DNA of 64,000 bases, taken from positions 62,001 through 126,000 of the forward strand of contig JAWKJB010000001.1 of the NCBI GenBank assembly GCA_041393965.1, given 5' to 3'. This document shows, piece by piece, positions 54,431 to 64,000 of this stretch (the stretch's first letter is position 1; each line of letters opens with the position of its first letter). The stretch comes from Acidimicrobiia bacterium. Lineage in GTDB: Bacteria; Actinomycetota; Acidimicrobiia; Spongiisociales; UBA5794. Position numbers and translations under genes: made by a program. The notes beneath the pieces were generated by a model. That model saw only the letters and a list, made by a program, of their open reading frames with translations, had not been told where the DNA came from and searched no databases.

Positions 54431-57400
54431 TCAGTCGTCGGATGAGTCGGTGTCGCCTCCGATCGAGGCGAGCCACTCCGCGGCATCCGTTGGCAGCGTG
54501 TCGCTCGACCCCGTGCCGTCGAAATCCCCGAGAAGGTCACCGGCGAGCGGAACCGCAGCGCCGGGAATCATCGGTTCGATCTCCTGATAGATCGACGAAC
54601 CCGTCCCTGCCGGAATCAGCTTCCCGATGATGACATTCTCCTTGAGGCCGCGCATGCGGTCCGACTTGGCGTTCAGCGAAGCCTCGGTCAGAACCCGCGT
54701 CGTCTCTTGGAACGAAGCTGCCGACAGCCACGAATCGGTCGCAAGGGATGCCTTCGTGATACCCATCAGCTCGGGTCGTCCCTCGGCTGGCTGCTGTCCG
54801 TCCTTGACGAGCTCCCGATTCGTGTCGCGGAACTCCTGGGCATCGACGAGCTCGGCTGGCAACCACGGGCCTTCACCCGGGTTCACGATCCGTACCCGAC
54901 GGAGCATCTGGCGCACGATCAGCTCGATGTGCTTGTCGTGGATGTCAACACCTTGCGAGCGATACACCTCTTGCACCTGCTCGACGAGGTACCGCTGACA
55001 CGCACGCACGCCCTGGATCTCGAGGACCTCCTTCGGGTCAAGCGGCCCTTCGGTGAGCTGGGTTCCCGGCTCGATGACATCGCCCTGGGCAACCCGAAGT
55101 CTGGCTCGTACCGGAAGCGGATACGACACCTCGTCGTCCCCGTCCACGACCACGACCGAGCGGTCCCCCGATTCGGGATCCTCGTCGATGCGGACGGCGC
55201 CCCCCATCTCAGAGAGAATCGCGACGCCCTTCGGCGTGCGGGCCTCGAAGAGTTCCGTGACACGGGGAAGACCGTGCGTGATGTCCTCGCCGGCGATACC
55301 ACCGGTGTGGAAGGTCCTCATCGTCAACTGCGTCCCGGGCTCCCCGATCGACTGCGCAGCCATGATCCCGACCGCCGTTGCTGGCTCAACGAGGGAGCCA
55401 GTCGCAAGGTCGATGCCGTATGAGAGTTGTGAGATCCCGTGTCGGCTCTCGTCGGTGAGCGGCGAGCGGACCCGAATCGTAGTGACATCCTTCAACGCCG
55501 AAAGGCCGTTGACCGCTTCACGATCGAGAATGAAGCCCTTCCGGAGCTTTCGCCCATCCGGGAGTTCGGCGAGCTTGCGCGCGACCTTGACATCCTCAGC
55601 CAGAACCCTTCCGAAGATCCGATCCCGCAGATGACGCACATCGCGCACACCGCCTGCGCCATCTGGCTCCTTGACCGTGACCACAAGACCGGGATCGTCG
55701 GTCTCCTCGTCGTGGATGATGATCTCTTGGCTGACATCGACCAGACGACGGGTCAGATAGCCGGAGTCCGCGGTGCGCAGCGCCGTATCAGCGAGTCCCT
55801 TGCGAGCTCCGTGGGTCGAAATGAAGTACTCGAGCACGGTGAGGCCCTCACGGAAGTTCGCCTTGATCGGCTGGGGGATGATCTCACCCTTCGGATTGGC
55901 GACGAGACCTCGCATACCTGCGATCTGACGCAGCTGCATGATGTTGCCCCGTGCACCCGAGTTGACCATCATGTCCATCGGGTTGAACGGATCAGCCTGC
56001 AGCGTCTCCTGCATGGCGTCTTTGACCTTGTCCGTCGCCTCGGTCCAGATCTCGATCAGGGCCGAGTGTCGCTCATCGTTGGTGATGATGCCCTTTTGGA
56101 ACTGGCCCTCGACCTTTGCCGCGCGAGCCTCGAACTCTTCGAGGATCTCCTTCTTCTCCGGGGGCGTCTTGACATCTTGGAGTCCGATCGTCAATCCGGC
56201 CCGCGTCGCGTAGTGGAAGCCGAGTTCCTTGATGTTGTCGAGCGTGTTCGCCACATCGGGCTTGTCGTAGGTGTGGATGACCTCTTCGACGATCGTCCTG
56301 ATGTCCCCCTTGCGCAGGACCGCGTTGAGGTACGGGAAACCCTTCGGGAACGCCCCGTTGACGAGGGCGCGCCCAAGCGTGGTTTCGACGATTGCGTTCC
56401 CGTCGACGGGCTCATCATCGATGAGATGCTTGAGGAGGGGCTTGAGCTCGGCGTGGAGTTCAGCATCCCCTGCGAGCCATCCCACCCGCACCTTGATCGG
56501 TGCATGCAGTGACAGATCTCCGAGTTCATAGGCCATCAACGCTTCGTCGACCGAAGCGAACGCACGGCCTGCGCCCGTAGCGTCCTCGTCGACCGCCGAC
56601 AGGTAGTACATGCCGATGATCATGTCCTGTGACGGTGTGACGATCGGTCGACCGTCGGCTGGACGGAGCACATTGTTCGCCGACAGCATCAGGATCCTGG
56701 CTTCAGCCTGTGCTTCGGACGACAGGGGCAGATGGACCGCCATCTGGTCGCCGTCGAAGTCAGCATTGAACGCTTCACATACGAGCGGATGGAGCTGGAT
56801 GGCCTTTCCCTCGATGATGACCGGCTCGAATGCCTGAATCCCGAGTCGATGCAGCGTCGGCGCGCGGTTCAGCAGCACCGGATGCTCTTGGATCACATCA
56901 GCAAGGACATCCCAGACCTGGTATCGCCGCCGTTCAACCATGCGCTTCGCCGCCTTGATGTTCTGCGCGATGTCGAGGTCGACAAGCCGCTTCATCACGA
57001 ACGGCTTGAACAACTCGAGAGCCATGATCTTGGGAAGGCCACACTGGTGGAGACGAAGGTCAGGCCCAACGACGATGACTGAGCGTCCCGAGTAGTCGAC
57101 TCGCTTCCCGAGCAGGTTCTGGCGGAACCGACCCTGTTTGCCCTTCAGCATGTCGGACAGCGACTTGAGCGGGCGAGAACCGGGCCCGGTCACAGCACGA
57201 CCACGACGCCCGTTGTCGAAGAGGGCATCGACGGCTTCTTGCAGCATCCGCTTCTCGTTGTTGACGATGATCTCGGGTGCACCGAGATCCATAAGTCGCT
57301 TGAGACGGTTGTTGCGGTTGATGACCCGTCGATACAGGTCGTTCATGTCCGATGTCGCGAACCGGCCGCCGTCGAGTTGCACCATCGGGCGCAGGTCCGG

Positions 57401-58357
57401 AGGTATGACAGGGATTGCGTGGAGAATCATGCCTTCGGGATCGTTCTTCCCGTCTGCGAACGGCTGGAGGACCTTCAGTCGCTTCATCGCCCGCTGGCGC
57501 CGTTGTTGGGAATTGGCATCGAGGTCCTCGCGGAGCTTCGCGACCTCTTCGTGGAGATCCATCCGCGCGATGAGATCCCCGACATACTCGGCTCCCATCC
57601 CACCCGTGTAGTAGTCACCATACCGGTCGATGATCTCGCGCCAGAGCTGTTCGGAATCGATCAGGTCGCGCGGCGCCATCGTCTTGAAGGTGTCGAACGC
57701 ATCGTCGAGCAGCTCGACTTCGACGCGCGCCCGATCGTCGCGGTCCTTGATCTCCCGCTCCACTTCCTTCTTACGAGCACTGATCTCGTTTGCCTTTGCT
57801 CCGGCGTCCTCCATCTGCGCGAGTTCACCTTCGAGGCGCTCCAAGCGAGCGTCACGCCACTCCTCGAACTCCTCGGTGATGAGCACCCGTTCATGGCGGG
57901 CGGCTTCTTCGAGGTCCGGCAGGTCCTTGGTGCGCTTGTCGTCGTCGACATGGGTGACGAGATACGCAGCGAAGTAGATGACCTTCTCGAGGTCTTTCGG
58001 CGACATGTCGAGGAGGTAGCCGAGCCGACTCGGGACACCCTTGAAGAACCAGATGTGGGTGACCGGGGCCGCCAACTCGATGTGTCCCATCCGTTCGCGC
58101 CGCACCTTGGCCCGTGTCACTTCGACACCGCAGCGCTCGCACACGACCCCGCGGAACCGGACGCGCTTGTACTTGCCGCAGTAGCACTCCCAATCCCTCG
58201 TGGGCCCGAAGATGCGTTCGTCGAACAGCCCGTCTTTTTCCGGCTTGAGCGTCCGGTAGTTGATCGTTTCGGGCTTCTTGACCTCACCGAAGGACCATGA
58301 CCGAATCTGGTCCGACGACGCGAGGCCGATTCTCAGTTCATCAAACAGCTGTGTCAC
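54431..58357 (-). CDS. rpoC: RNA polymerase beta' subunit
   Basis: 1308 residues in the single-chain actinomycete form. Zinc-binding Cys58, Cys60, Cys73 and Cys76 near the N-terminus, the active-site [16 protein letters not shown] (three Mg-binding Asp), bridge and trigger-helix regions ([28 protein letters not shown]), the second zinc cluster around the CVT-type region and [22 protein letters not shown] at 58357 has GGGAG 6 nt upstream. The C-terminus ends in an acidic Asp/Ser-rich tail. It lies 53 bp after rpoB. Confidence 0.98.
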   Translation of the reverse strand: MTQLFDELRIGLASSDQIRSWSFGEVKKPETINYRTLKPEKDGLFDERIFGPTRDWECYCGKYKRVRFRGVVCERCGVEVTRAKVRRERMGHIELAAPVTHIWFFKGVPSRLGYLLDMSPKDLEKVIYFAAYLVTHVDDDKRTKDLPDLEEAARHERVLITEEFEEWRDARLERLEGELAQMEDAGAKANEISARKKEVEREIKDRDDRARVEVELLDDAFDTFKTMAPRDLIDSEQLWREIIDRYGDYYTGGMGAEYVGDLIARMDLHEEVAKLREDLDANSQQRRQRAMKRLKVLQPFADGKNDPEGMILHAIPVIPPDLRPMVQLDGGRFATSDMNDLYRRVINRNNRLKRLMDLGAPEIIVNNEKRMLQEAVDALFDNGRRGRAVTGPGSRPLKSLSDMLKGKQGRFRQNLLGKRVDYSGRSVIVVGPDLRLHQCGLPKIMALELFKPFVMKRLVDLDIAQNIKAAKRMVERRRYQVWDVLADVIQEHPVLLNRAPTLHRLGIQAFEPVIIEGKAIQLHPLVCEAFNADFDGDQMAVHLPLSSEAQAEARILMLSANNVLRPADGRPIVTPSQDMIIGMYYLSAVDEDATGAGRAFASVDEALMAYELGDLSLHAPIKVRVGWLAGDAELHAELKPLLKHLIDDEPVDGNAIVETTLGRALVNGAFPKGFPYLNAVLRKGDIRTIVEEVIHTYDKPDVANTLDNIKELGFHYATRAGLTIGLQDVKTPPEKKEILEEFEARAAKVEGQFQKGIITNDERHSALIEIWTEATDKVKDAMQETLQADPFNPMDMMVNSGARGNIMQLRQIAGMRGLVANPKGEIIPQPIKANFREGLTVLEYFISTHGARKGLADTALRTADSGYLTRRLVDVSQEIIIHDEETDDPGLVVTVKEPDGAGGVRDVRHLRDRIFGRVLAEDVKVARKLAELPDGRKLRKGFILDREAVNGLSALKDVTTIRVRSPLTDESRHGISQLSYGIDLATGSLVEPATAVGIMAAQSIGEPGTQLTMRTFHTGGIAGEDITHGLPRVTELFEARTPKGVAILSEMGGAVRIDEDPESGDRSVVVVDGDDEVSYPLPVRARLRVAQGDVIEPGTQLTEGPLDPKEVLEIQGVRACQRYLVEQVQEVYRSQGVDIHDKHIELIVRQMLRRVRIVNPGEGPWLPAELVDAQEFRDTNRELVKDGQQPAEGRPELMGITKASLATDSWLSAASFQETTRVLTEASLNAKSDRMRGLKENVIIGKLIPAGTGSSIYQEIEPMIPGAAVPLAGDLLGDFDGTGSSDTLPTDAAEWLASIGGDTDSSDD

Positions 58358-58410
58358 TTTGCGCTCCCGCCTTCACATCTCACATCTTGGATTGGAACAA
58401 ACGCGTGGCT

Positions 58411-61400
58411 CTACACGGTCTCGAGGTCGGGTCGCTCCGGTCGAGAAATGTCGATGCCGAGCGACTGGGCGGTACGGAACACATCCTCTTCGAGATCCTT
58501 GAGTTCCACCTCTTCGCCTGCGGAGAGCATCTCCACATTGAGGCACAGCGACTGCATCTCCTTGACGAGCACCTTGAATGACTCCGGGATCCCTGGCTCC
58601 GGGATGTTCTCTCCCTGAACGATCGCCTCATAGACCTTGACCCGCCCTCGGACATCGTCAGACTTGATCGTCAGCAGCTCCTGGAGCGCATAGGCGGCGC
58701 CGTAGGCCTCAAGGGCCCAGACCTCCATCTCGCCGAACCGCTGCCCGCCGAACTGCGCCTTCCCGCCGAGCGGCTGTTGCGTGATCATCGAGTAGGGGCC
58801 CGTCGACCTCGCGTGGATCTTGTGGTCAACGAGGTGGACCAGCTTGAGGATGTACATGTACCCGACGGTGATCGGCGAGTCGTACGGAAGGCCCGTCCGC
58901 CCGTCGAAGAGCTTCCCCTTGCCGTCGGCGTCGATCAACCGGACACCGTCACGGTTGGGCTTCGAGTTGGCGATGACCTTGAGAACCTCGTCCTCGTGTG
59001 CGCCGTCGAACACGGGCGTCGCGACTCTCGTCCACGGCTCCGCACCGGCTGCGGCGGGACTTTCGAGATCGTCGAATGAATCCCACCCGGTCGCGGCGGC
59101 CCACCCGAGGTGTGTCTCGAGGACCTGACCGAGGTTCATCCGCGACGGCACTCCGAGCGGTGACAGGATGATGTCGACGGGGGTCCCGTCCTCGAAGAAC
59201 GGCATGTCCTCCTCGGGGAGGATCTTGGCGATCACACCCTTGTTTCCGTGCCGACCGGCGAGCTTGTCACCCGCGGAGATCTTTCGTTGGTTCGCCACAT
59301 AGACCCGCACGAGCTCGTTCATCCCCGGCGGAAGGTCGTAGCCGTCCTCACGGCTGAACTCCTTGACGGCGATCGCCTTGCCGGACTCTCCGTGGGGGAC
59401 CTTGAGCGAGACATCCCTGACCTCGCGCGCCTTCTCGCCGAAGATCGCCCGCAGCAGCCGCTCCTCGGGAGTGAGCTCCGTCTCACCTTTCGGCGTGACC
59501 TTTCCGACGAGGTAGTCACCCGGTCCGACCTCGGCGCCGATCCTGATGATGCCCCTGTCGTCAAGGTCCATGAGGACCTCCTCGGCAACATTGGGGATGT
59601 CGCGGGTGATCTCCTCGGCACCGAGTTTGGTGTCGCGAGCTTCGATCTCGTGCTCTTCGATGTGGATCGACGACAAGATGTCCTCTTTGACGAGTCGCTC
59701 GGAGATCACGATGGCGTCCTCGAAGTTGTGGCCCTCCCACGGCATGAACGCGACCATCAGGTTGTGTCCGAGTGCGAGTTCACCACCGTCCGTCGAGGCA
59801 CCGTCTGCGAGGGGATCACCCGCCTTGACCTTGTCGCCTTCGGACACGATCGGCTTCTGATTGATGCAGGTTCCCTGATTCGAGCGCTCGAACTTCTCGA
59901 GGGTGAAGGTGTGCTTCGTGTTGGTCCCGGCTTCCTTGACGACGATCTCGTCACCCGTCACGGTGACAACCTCACCATCGACCGGTGTCACGATCACCTC
60001 GCCCGAGTCCTTGGCGGCTCGTTCCTCCATGCCTGTCCCGACAAGGGGAGCATCCGATCGGATGAGTGGCACGGCCTGACGCTGCATGTTCGAACCCATG
60101 AGAGCCCGGTTCGCGTCGTCGTGCTCGAGGAAGGGGATCAGCGCCGTTGCGATCGAAACTACCTGTTTCGGTGAGACATCCATGTAGTCGACCTGGTCGC
60201 CCGGAACATTGTCGACATCGCCGCCGGTCTTGCGTACGAGGACCCGATCGTTCGCGAAGGTCCCATCGGGATTCAACGGTGCATTGGCCTGGGCGATGAC
60301 ATGGCCCTCTTCGAGTGCAGCGGTGAGGTAGTCAACCTGGTCGGTGACCTTCCCGTCGATCACGCGCCGGTACGGTGTCTCGATGAATCCGAACCGGTTG
60401 ACCCGGGCGTAGGAGGCAAGGGACCCGATGAGGCCGATATTCGGGCCTTCCGGCGTCTCGATGGGACACATCCGCCCGTAGTGGGAAGGATGCACATCGC
60501 GGACCTCGAATCCCGCTCGCTCCCGGCTCAACCCGCCGGGGCCAAGCGCAGAGAGGCGCCGCCGGTGGGTGATCGATGCAAGGGGATTCGGCTGATCCAT
60601 GAACTGGCTCAGCTGCGATGTGCCGAAGAACTCCTTGATGGAGGCAACAACGGGCCTGATGTTGATGAGCGTCTGTGGGGTGATCGACTCTGGATCCTGG
60701 GTCGTCATGCGTTCGCGCACGACGCGCTCGAGCCGGGTGAGGCCGACGCGGATCTGGTTCTGGATCAGCTCACCGACGGTGCGGATCCTGCGGTTCTGGA
60801 AGTTGTCGATGTCATCGACTCGGTACCCGTCTTCCCCGCGGTGGAGGGCCATCAGGTACTTGATCGTGTTGACCATGTCCTTGTCGGTCAGCAGACCCTG
60901 TTCCTCGGATGAGTAGTTCTCGAGGATGTCGGTGCCGATCTCGCCGGTGAGTTTCTGGTTCAGCTTGTAACGCCCGACCCTGGTCAAGTCATATCGTTTC
61001 GGTGTTCTGAACAGGGTCTTGATCAGCGACCGTGCCGAATCGACCGTGGTGAGCTCACCCGGCCGCAGTTTGCGGTAGAGGTCGAGCAGTGCCTCGTCAC
61101 GAGTCGAAGTCGGGTCCTTCTCGATCGTGTTGCGAACCAACTCTGAGTCTCCGAGCAGCGCGATGATCTCTTCGTCGGTCTCGGCAATCGACAGGGCGCG
61201 CAGGAAGGTGCTGACGAACTGGCGACGCTTGCGATCGACGCGCACACCAATGGTGTCCTTCTTGTCGATGTCGAATTCGAGCCAGGCACCACGCCCCGGA
61301 ATGACCTTCGAGGCATACAGGTTGCGTCCGGAGGTCTTGTCGGTCGAACGATCGAAATAGACGCCGGGACTGCGCACGAGTTGGGAGACGACGACGCGCT

Positions 61401-61773
61401 CCGTGCCGTTGATGATGAAGGTTCCGTTGTCGGTCATCATCGGGAAGTCACCGAGGAACACCTGCTGTTCCTTGATCTCCCCGGTTTCCTTGTTGAGGAA
61501 GCGGGCGGTGACGAAGAGGGGTCGCGAAAAGTTCGCGTCGCGGTCCTTGGCTTCTTCGATCGTCAGGGGAGGTTCATCGAATCGGTGATCGGACAGTTCG
61601 AGGGCGAGGTTGCCGGTGAAGTCCTCGATGGGGGAGACTTCCTCGAACATCTGCTTGAGCCCGGAGTCGAGGAAGGCCTGGAACGACTCTCGCTGGATAC
61701 CGAGAAGATCGGGAACCTCCTGGACTTCGGGGATCTTTGCAAACGAGAGCCTTGTGGAACGCGCACGGGCCAA
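58411..61773 (-). CDS. rpoB: RNA polymerase beta subunit
   Basis: 1120 residues: the rifampicin region [68 protein letters not shown] looks like a sensitive type; the catalytic-side [25 protein letters not shown] and the C-terminal [24 protein letters not shown] are intact. The usual GGAGGAGG-type site precedes the start. Two promoters and a hairpin lie upstream. Confidence 0.98.
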   Translation of the reverse strand: MARARSTRLSFAKIPEVQEVPDLLGIQRESFQAFLDSGLKQMFEEVSPIEDFTGNLALELSDHRFDEPPLTIEEAKDRDANFSRPLFVTARFLNKETGEIKEQQVFLGDFPMMTDNGTFIINGTERVVVSQLVRSPGVYFDRSTDKTSGRNLYASKVIPGRGAWLEFDIDKKDTIGVRVDRKRRQFVSTFLRALSIAETDEEIIALLGDSELVRNTIEKDPTSTRDEALLDLYRKLRPGELTTVDSARSLIKTLFRTPKRYDLTRVGRYKLNQKLTGEIGTDILENYSSEEQGLLTDKDMVNTIKYLMALHRGEDGYRVDDIDNFQNRRIRTVGELIQNQIRVGLTRLERVVRERMTTQDPESITPQTLINIRPVVASIKEFFGTSQLSQFMDQPNPLASITHRRRLSALGPGGLSRERAGFEVRDVHPSHYGRMCPIETPEGPNIGLIGSLASYARVNRFGFIETPYRRVIDGKVTDQVDYLTAALEEGHVIAQANAPLNPDGTFANDRVLVRKTGGDVDNVPGDQVDYMDVSPKQVVSIATALIPFLEHDDANRALMGSNMQRQAVPLIRSDAPLVGTGMEERAAKDSGEVIVTPVDGEVVTVTGDEIVVKEAGTNTKHTFTLEKFERSNQGTCINQKPIVSEGDKVKAGDPLADGASTDGGELALGHNLMVAFMPWEGHNFEDAIVISERLVKEDILSSIHIEEHEIEARDTKLGAEEITRDIPNVAEEVLMDLDDRGIIRIGAEVGPGDYLVGKVTPKGETELTPEERLLRAIFGEKAREVRDVSLKVPHGESGKAIAVKEFSREDGYDLPPGMNELVRVYVANQRKISAGDKLAGRHGNKGVIAKILPEEDMPFFEDGTPVDIILSPLGVPSRMNLGQVLETHLGWAAATGWDSFDDLESPAAAGAEPWTRVATPVFDGAHEDEVLKVIANSKPNRDGVRLIDADGKGKLFDGRTGLPYDSPITVGYMYILKLVHLVDHKIHARSTGPYSMITQQPLGGKAQFGGQRFGEMEVWALEAYGAAYALQELLTIKSDDVRGRVKVYEAIVQGENIPEPGIPESFKVLVKEMQSLCLNVEMLSAGEEVELKDLEEDVFRTAQSLGIDISRPERPDLETV

Positions 61774-61841
61774 CGCGGGTCCTCCTCCATCTAGGGCGTG
61801 ACAGCGACGAAGCTGGGAACGGTGTTATGGGCGAATCGCAG

Positions 61842-61847
61842 AGGATA
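61842..61847 (-). promoter_or_regulatory. rpoB promoter P2, -10 box
   Basis: TATCCT on the minus strand (61847-61842), identical to the P1 -10. The -35 position falls inside the hairpin at 61858-61878 and is poor, so this is tentative. Confidence 0.35.
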
Positions 61848-61857
61848 GCACAAAATC

Positions 61858-61878
61858 GGCATAGCACGCAGCTATGCC
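61858..61878 (-). terminator. Hairpin with T-tract in the rpoB leader
   Basis: GGCATAG (61858-61864) and CTATGCC (61872-61878) form a perfect 7-bp stem with a 7-nt loop. Read on the minus strand it is followed by GATTTTG, so it resembles an attenuator between P1 and rpoB. Confidence 0.5.
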
Positions 61879-61925
61879 GGCTCTTCGATCGGAGAGTCGT
61901 GAAATCGTCTTCAACTGTGAATTGC

Positions 61926-61954
61926 AGGATACCCGACGCGACGCCGACGGTCAA
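61926..61954 (-). promoter_or_regulatory. rpoB promoter P1
   Basis: TTGACC (61954-61949), 17 nt, TATCCT (61931-61926) on the minus strand. The start would be near 61919, giving a leader of about 146 nt before the rpoB ATG. This lets rpoBC be expressed apart from rplJL. Confidence 0.65.
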
Positions 61955-61999
61955 GGAGGAAAGAGTCCACCACGGTTCACATCTCACGATTGACCGTTG

Positions 62000-62836
62000 T
62001 CAGTCAGCCATCGAGGCGGGCTTGTGAGCGACCACGAGGATGTGCGGTCCGAGCCCGAGGAGGGTCGGTTCTGATTCGATTGCGCGAGCGGCGTTGATGA
62101 TGATTTGGCGTCGCTCGGGGTCGTCCCACGATCGAAGAAGGCGCGGAATCCATGCTGCGATGCCTTCGACACCTAGCACAGCGTCGACCACCAATCCTGC
62201 CGCGCGGGCCTCGGTTCGGGCCTCATCGGGTCGATGGAAGTAGGCGGTCGTGAAGTACTCGGATCCCTCGGGTGGACGGTGCTGTCCGTCGGCGAGGTCC
62301 CGCTCCATCATCGTGCGAAACGCTGGGTCCCAGATGGCGTCCTCGGCGAGACCACTGAAGAGAGAGGCAAACCGGCTGATGATCGAGGCAACAACAACGC
62401 CTCCGGCTCGACAGACACGAGCCGCTTCGCTCCACACCCGATCTCGGTCGTCAGGTTCGGGAAGGTGATAGAGCGGACCAAGGAGCAAGACCACATCGTA
62501 CGAAGAGTCCTCCGCTTCGAGCGCACGCCCGTCTCCGACCCGACCGCTGAACCCTCGGCGGCTCGAGAGTCGGTCGTTCGCCTGGCGCACATGTCTCGGG
62601 ACCGGATCGATAACATCAACACTGTGGCCGCAATCGAGCAACCATGCGGCATGCACCCCCGACGCTCCACCGACATCAAGAACCCGCGAGGGTTCGGCCG
62701 GTAGGTACCGTTTGACGATCTCCCTCGTGCGGATCAACTCAAGCTCGCCGATTCCCGATCGAATCCGCTGGTCCTCATCAAACGACTCCGAGTAGTACCT
62801 CAGGATGTCGGCATCGAACGGCGGCTTGTCCATCAC
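62000..62836 (-). CDS. SAM-dependent methyltransferase
   Basis: 278 residues, class I Rossmann methyltransferase. Motif I RVLDVGGASGVHAAWLLDCGHSVDVIDPVP (about 51-80), motif II region YDVVLLLGPLYHLPEPDDR and a C-terminal cap with YFHRPDEARTEARAAGL. These details resemble small-molecule methyltransferases; the substrate is unknown. It lies between rplL and rpoB, which are normally adjacent, and is separated from both. The start may be ATG at 62836 or 62833. Confidence 0.88.
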   Translation of the reverse strand: MMDKPPFDADILRYYSESFDEDQRIRSGIGELELIRTREIVKRYLPAEPSRVLDVGGASGVHAAWLLDCGHSVDVIDPVPRHVRQANDRLSSRRGFSGRVGDGRALEAEDSSYDVVLLLGPLYHLPEPDDRDRVWSEAARVCRAGGVVVASIISRFASLFSGLAEDAIWDPAFRTMMERDLADGQHRPPEGSEYFTTAYFHRPDEARTEARAAGLVVDAVLGVEGIAAWIPRLLRSWDDPERRQIIINAARAIESEPTLLGLGPHILVVAHKPASMAD

Positions 62837-62921
62837 CGGACAATACCCGACCGACCCGTCCCTGCTTCAGGGGTGACACGGTTGCCAGCTGCGATCCGGG
62901 ATCCCCCCCGACGCGGCGAAA

Positions 62922-62945
62922 GGGGAACGGCCGGAGCCGCTCCCC
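62922..62945 (-). terminator. Terminator or attenuator after rplL
   Basis: GGGGAACGGC (62922-62931) and GCCGCTCCCC (62936-62945) form a 10-bp stem (one wobble pair on the RNA) with loop of 4. On the minus strand it is followed by TTTCG. In E. coli an attenuator at this place separates rplJL from rpoBC. Confidence 0.6.
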
Positions 62946-62980
62946 TCTCGCGCGCTGGTTCGTCCCGGTCAGGTCGACAG

Positions 62981-63364
62981 CTACTGAAGCTCGATCGTCG
63001 CACCCGCGGCTTCGAGGGCTTCCTTCGCCTTGTCGGCAGCTTCCTTGTCCACACCCTCGAGGATCTTCGAGGGAGCCTCGTCGACAAGGGCCTTGGCCTC
63101 CTTGAGGCCGAGGCTGGTGAGACCCCGAACCTCTTTGATCACCTGGATCTTCTTGTCGCCTGCGCTGGTGAGGACGACATCGAAGTCGTCCTTCTCATCC
63201 TCGGCGGCAACCTCTTCGCCGCCTGCCACGACGGCCGCGGCTGCCACAGGGGCCGCGGCGGTCACCTCAAACCTCTCCTCAAACGCCTTGAGGAACTCCG
63301 ACAGCTCGAGAACTGTCATCTCCTCGAAGGTGCTGAGCAACTCGTCGGTCTTGGTCTTTGCCAT
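62981..63364 (-). CDS. rplL: 50S ribosomal protein L7/L12
   Basis: 127 residues: N-terminal dimer domain ([24 protein letters not shown]), an Ala-rich hinge ([14 protein letters not shown]) and the C-terminal factor-binding domain [56 protein letters not shown]. It begins 5 bp after rplJ. Confidence 0.98.
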   Translation of the reverse strand: MAKTKTDELLSTFEEMTVLELSEFLKAFEERFEVTAAAPVAAAAVVAGGEEVAAEDEKDDFDVVLTSAGDKKIQVIKEVRGLTSLGLKEAKALVDEAPSKILEGVDKEAADKAKEALEAAGATIELQ

Positions 63365-63369
63365 GTTGG

Positions 63370-64000
63370 TTATTCCTCCTCGCCATCGGCAGATGGCGCA
63401 GCGTCGTCGGTGTCGGCTTCATCATCGGCCTCATCATCTATGGATACTTCGGTCTCGGCTTCTTCGTCTTCGGTGTCGCCATCGGTCTGTGTGTCGTCGA
63501 TCTCGGGCACCTCGTCGCTTCGGTCCTCGGCGACCTCGTCGCCACTTGACGATGTCTCGACCGGGGTTTCATCCTCGGCCGGACCAACTGGCTCGTCATC
63601 GACCGCAGGTGCTTCCTGCTCCTTCCGGGCGAGAAGCTGCTGGAACACCGATGCCGCGTTTCGTGGAAGTGCAGCGAGAAGCCCGGCGAGGTTCGCCATC
63701 GGTGCCTTCATGGCGCCGGCAAGCTTCGCGAGGAGCACATCGCGAGGCTCGATGTCCGCGAGCGTGGAGATCGTCTCGGGCGTCACGAACTCGTTCCCGA
63801 GCAAACCCCCCTTGATCACGAAGACATCGTGGGCCTTGGCGAAGTCCTTGAGCGCCTTGGCTGCCGTCACCGCATCCCCGTCGCTGAAGGCGAGTCCGGT
63901 CGGGCCGACCAGCAACTCGTCGAAGGCCTCAATGTCCAAGTCGGCTACAGCGAGCCGGGCGAGGGTCATCTTCACGACCCTGAACTCGGCTCCACTTGCA
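63370..64000 (-). CDS. rplJ: 50S ribosomal protein L10, partial, with acidic C-terminal tail
   Basis: The frame is open through the window end, so the N-terminus is missing; the visible part begins [22 protein letters not shown], matching the internal region of L10 (the GTG at 63975 is internal, not the start). The normal L10 C-terminal helix (LLARKEQEA) is followed by about 80 extra residues made almost entirely of Glu, Asp, Ser and Thr. L10 anchors the L7/L12 stalk. How the acidic tail affects stalk binding is unknown. Confidence 0.93.
   Translation of the reverse strand, partial: ASGAEFRVVKMTLARLAVADLDIEAFDELLVGPTGLAFSDGDAVTAAKALKDFAKAHDVFVIKGGLLGNEFVTPETISTLADIEPRDVLLAKLAGAMKAPMANLAGLLAALPRNAASVFQQLLARKEQEAPAVDDEPVGPAEDETPVETSSSGDEVAEDRSDEVPEIDDTQTDGDTEDEEAETEVSIDDEADDEADTDDAAPSADGEEE

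Noticed and set aside
61970..61999. Third copy of the mini-repeat near 61970-61999
   Set aside because: GGTTCACATCTCACGATTGAC is only loosely similar to the rpsC and tuf-rpsJ repeats.

Overview
The window looks like a GC-rich actinomycete chromosome. Actinomycetota is well supported: there is a GuaB3-type IMP dehydrogenase-like protein, an rplJL-rpoBC-str-S10-spc-alpha ribosomal super-cluster, several leaderless-looking genes and variant CIRCE elements upstream of groES. Secreted proteins carry threonine-rich linkers after the lipobox. A member of or near Acidimicrobiia is my best guess, but it rests on general resemblance only. No tRNA, rRNA, CRISPR array, phage or insertion sequence was seen.

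Layout. Position 1-855 holds the start of an Hpt-domain (CheA-like) protein behind a sigma-28-like promoter. Then come guaA, guaB3 and trpS on the minus strand, and cimA on the plus strand behind a candidate leader-peptide attenuator (4839-4969). A plus-strand membrane protein follows, with two perfect CRP-type palindromes over and after its promoter. Next are a PLP decarboxylase and a Nudix hydrolase, divergent from a GNAT acetyltransferase, then a DoxX-like protein. groES-groEL sit under a double CIRCE. From 12661 to 25310 a minus-strand chain runs in transcription order rplM, rpsI, glmM, glmS, acpS, nnr, alr, P1 peptidase, family-4 uracil-DNA glycosylase, tsaE, tsaB, rimI, tsaD and a site-2 protease, mostly with 1-8 bp overlaps in its second half. 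ilvA is divergent from rplM.

From 26693 to 64000 almost everything is minus strand and forms the ribosomal/RNA polymerase cluster. Read 5' to 3' it is rplJ (cut by the window end), rplL, a methyltransferase, rpoB, rpoC, an accessory block (DoxX protein, site-2 protease, plus-strand lipoprotein, two-component system), rpsL, rpsG, fusA, tuf, the S10 and spc genes through rplO and secY, adk, map, three lipoproteins, rpmJ, rpsM, rpsK, rpsD, rpoA, rplQ, a membrane protein and truA. infA, normally next to rpmJ, is not there; the three lipoproteins occupy that position.

Most unusual: (1) tuf has codon usage opposite to its neighbours, with none of its first 40 codons ending in C; (2) rpsC has a roughly 145-residue C-terminal extension built partly of 21-bp and 18-bp tandem repeats, and the same repeat words fill the tuf-rpsJ spacer; (3) the cimA leader encodes a Thr-Thr-Thr-Ile-Ile peptide followed by two hairpins, fitting isoleucine-pathway attenuation; (4) tandem CRP consensus sites lie in front of an uncharacterised membrane protein; (5) Nudix and GNAT genes appear to share a back-to-back leaderless promoter; (6) palindromes lie between a two-component system and a divergent lipoprotein gene.
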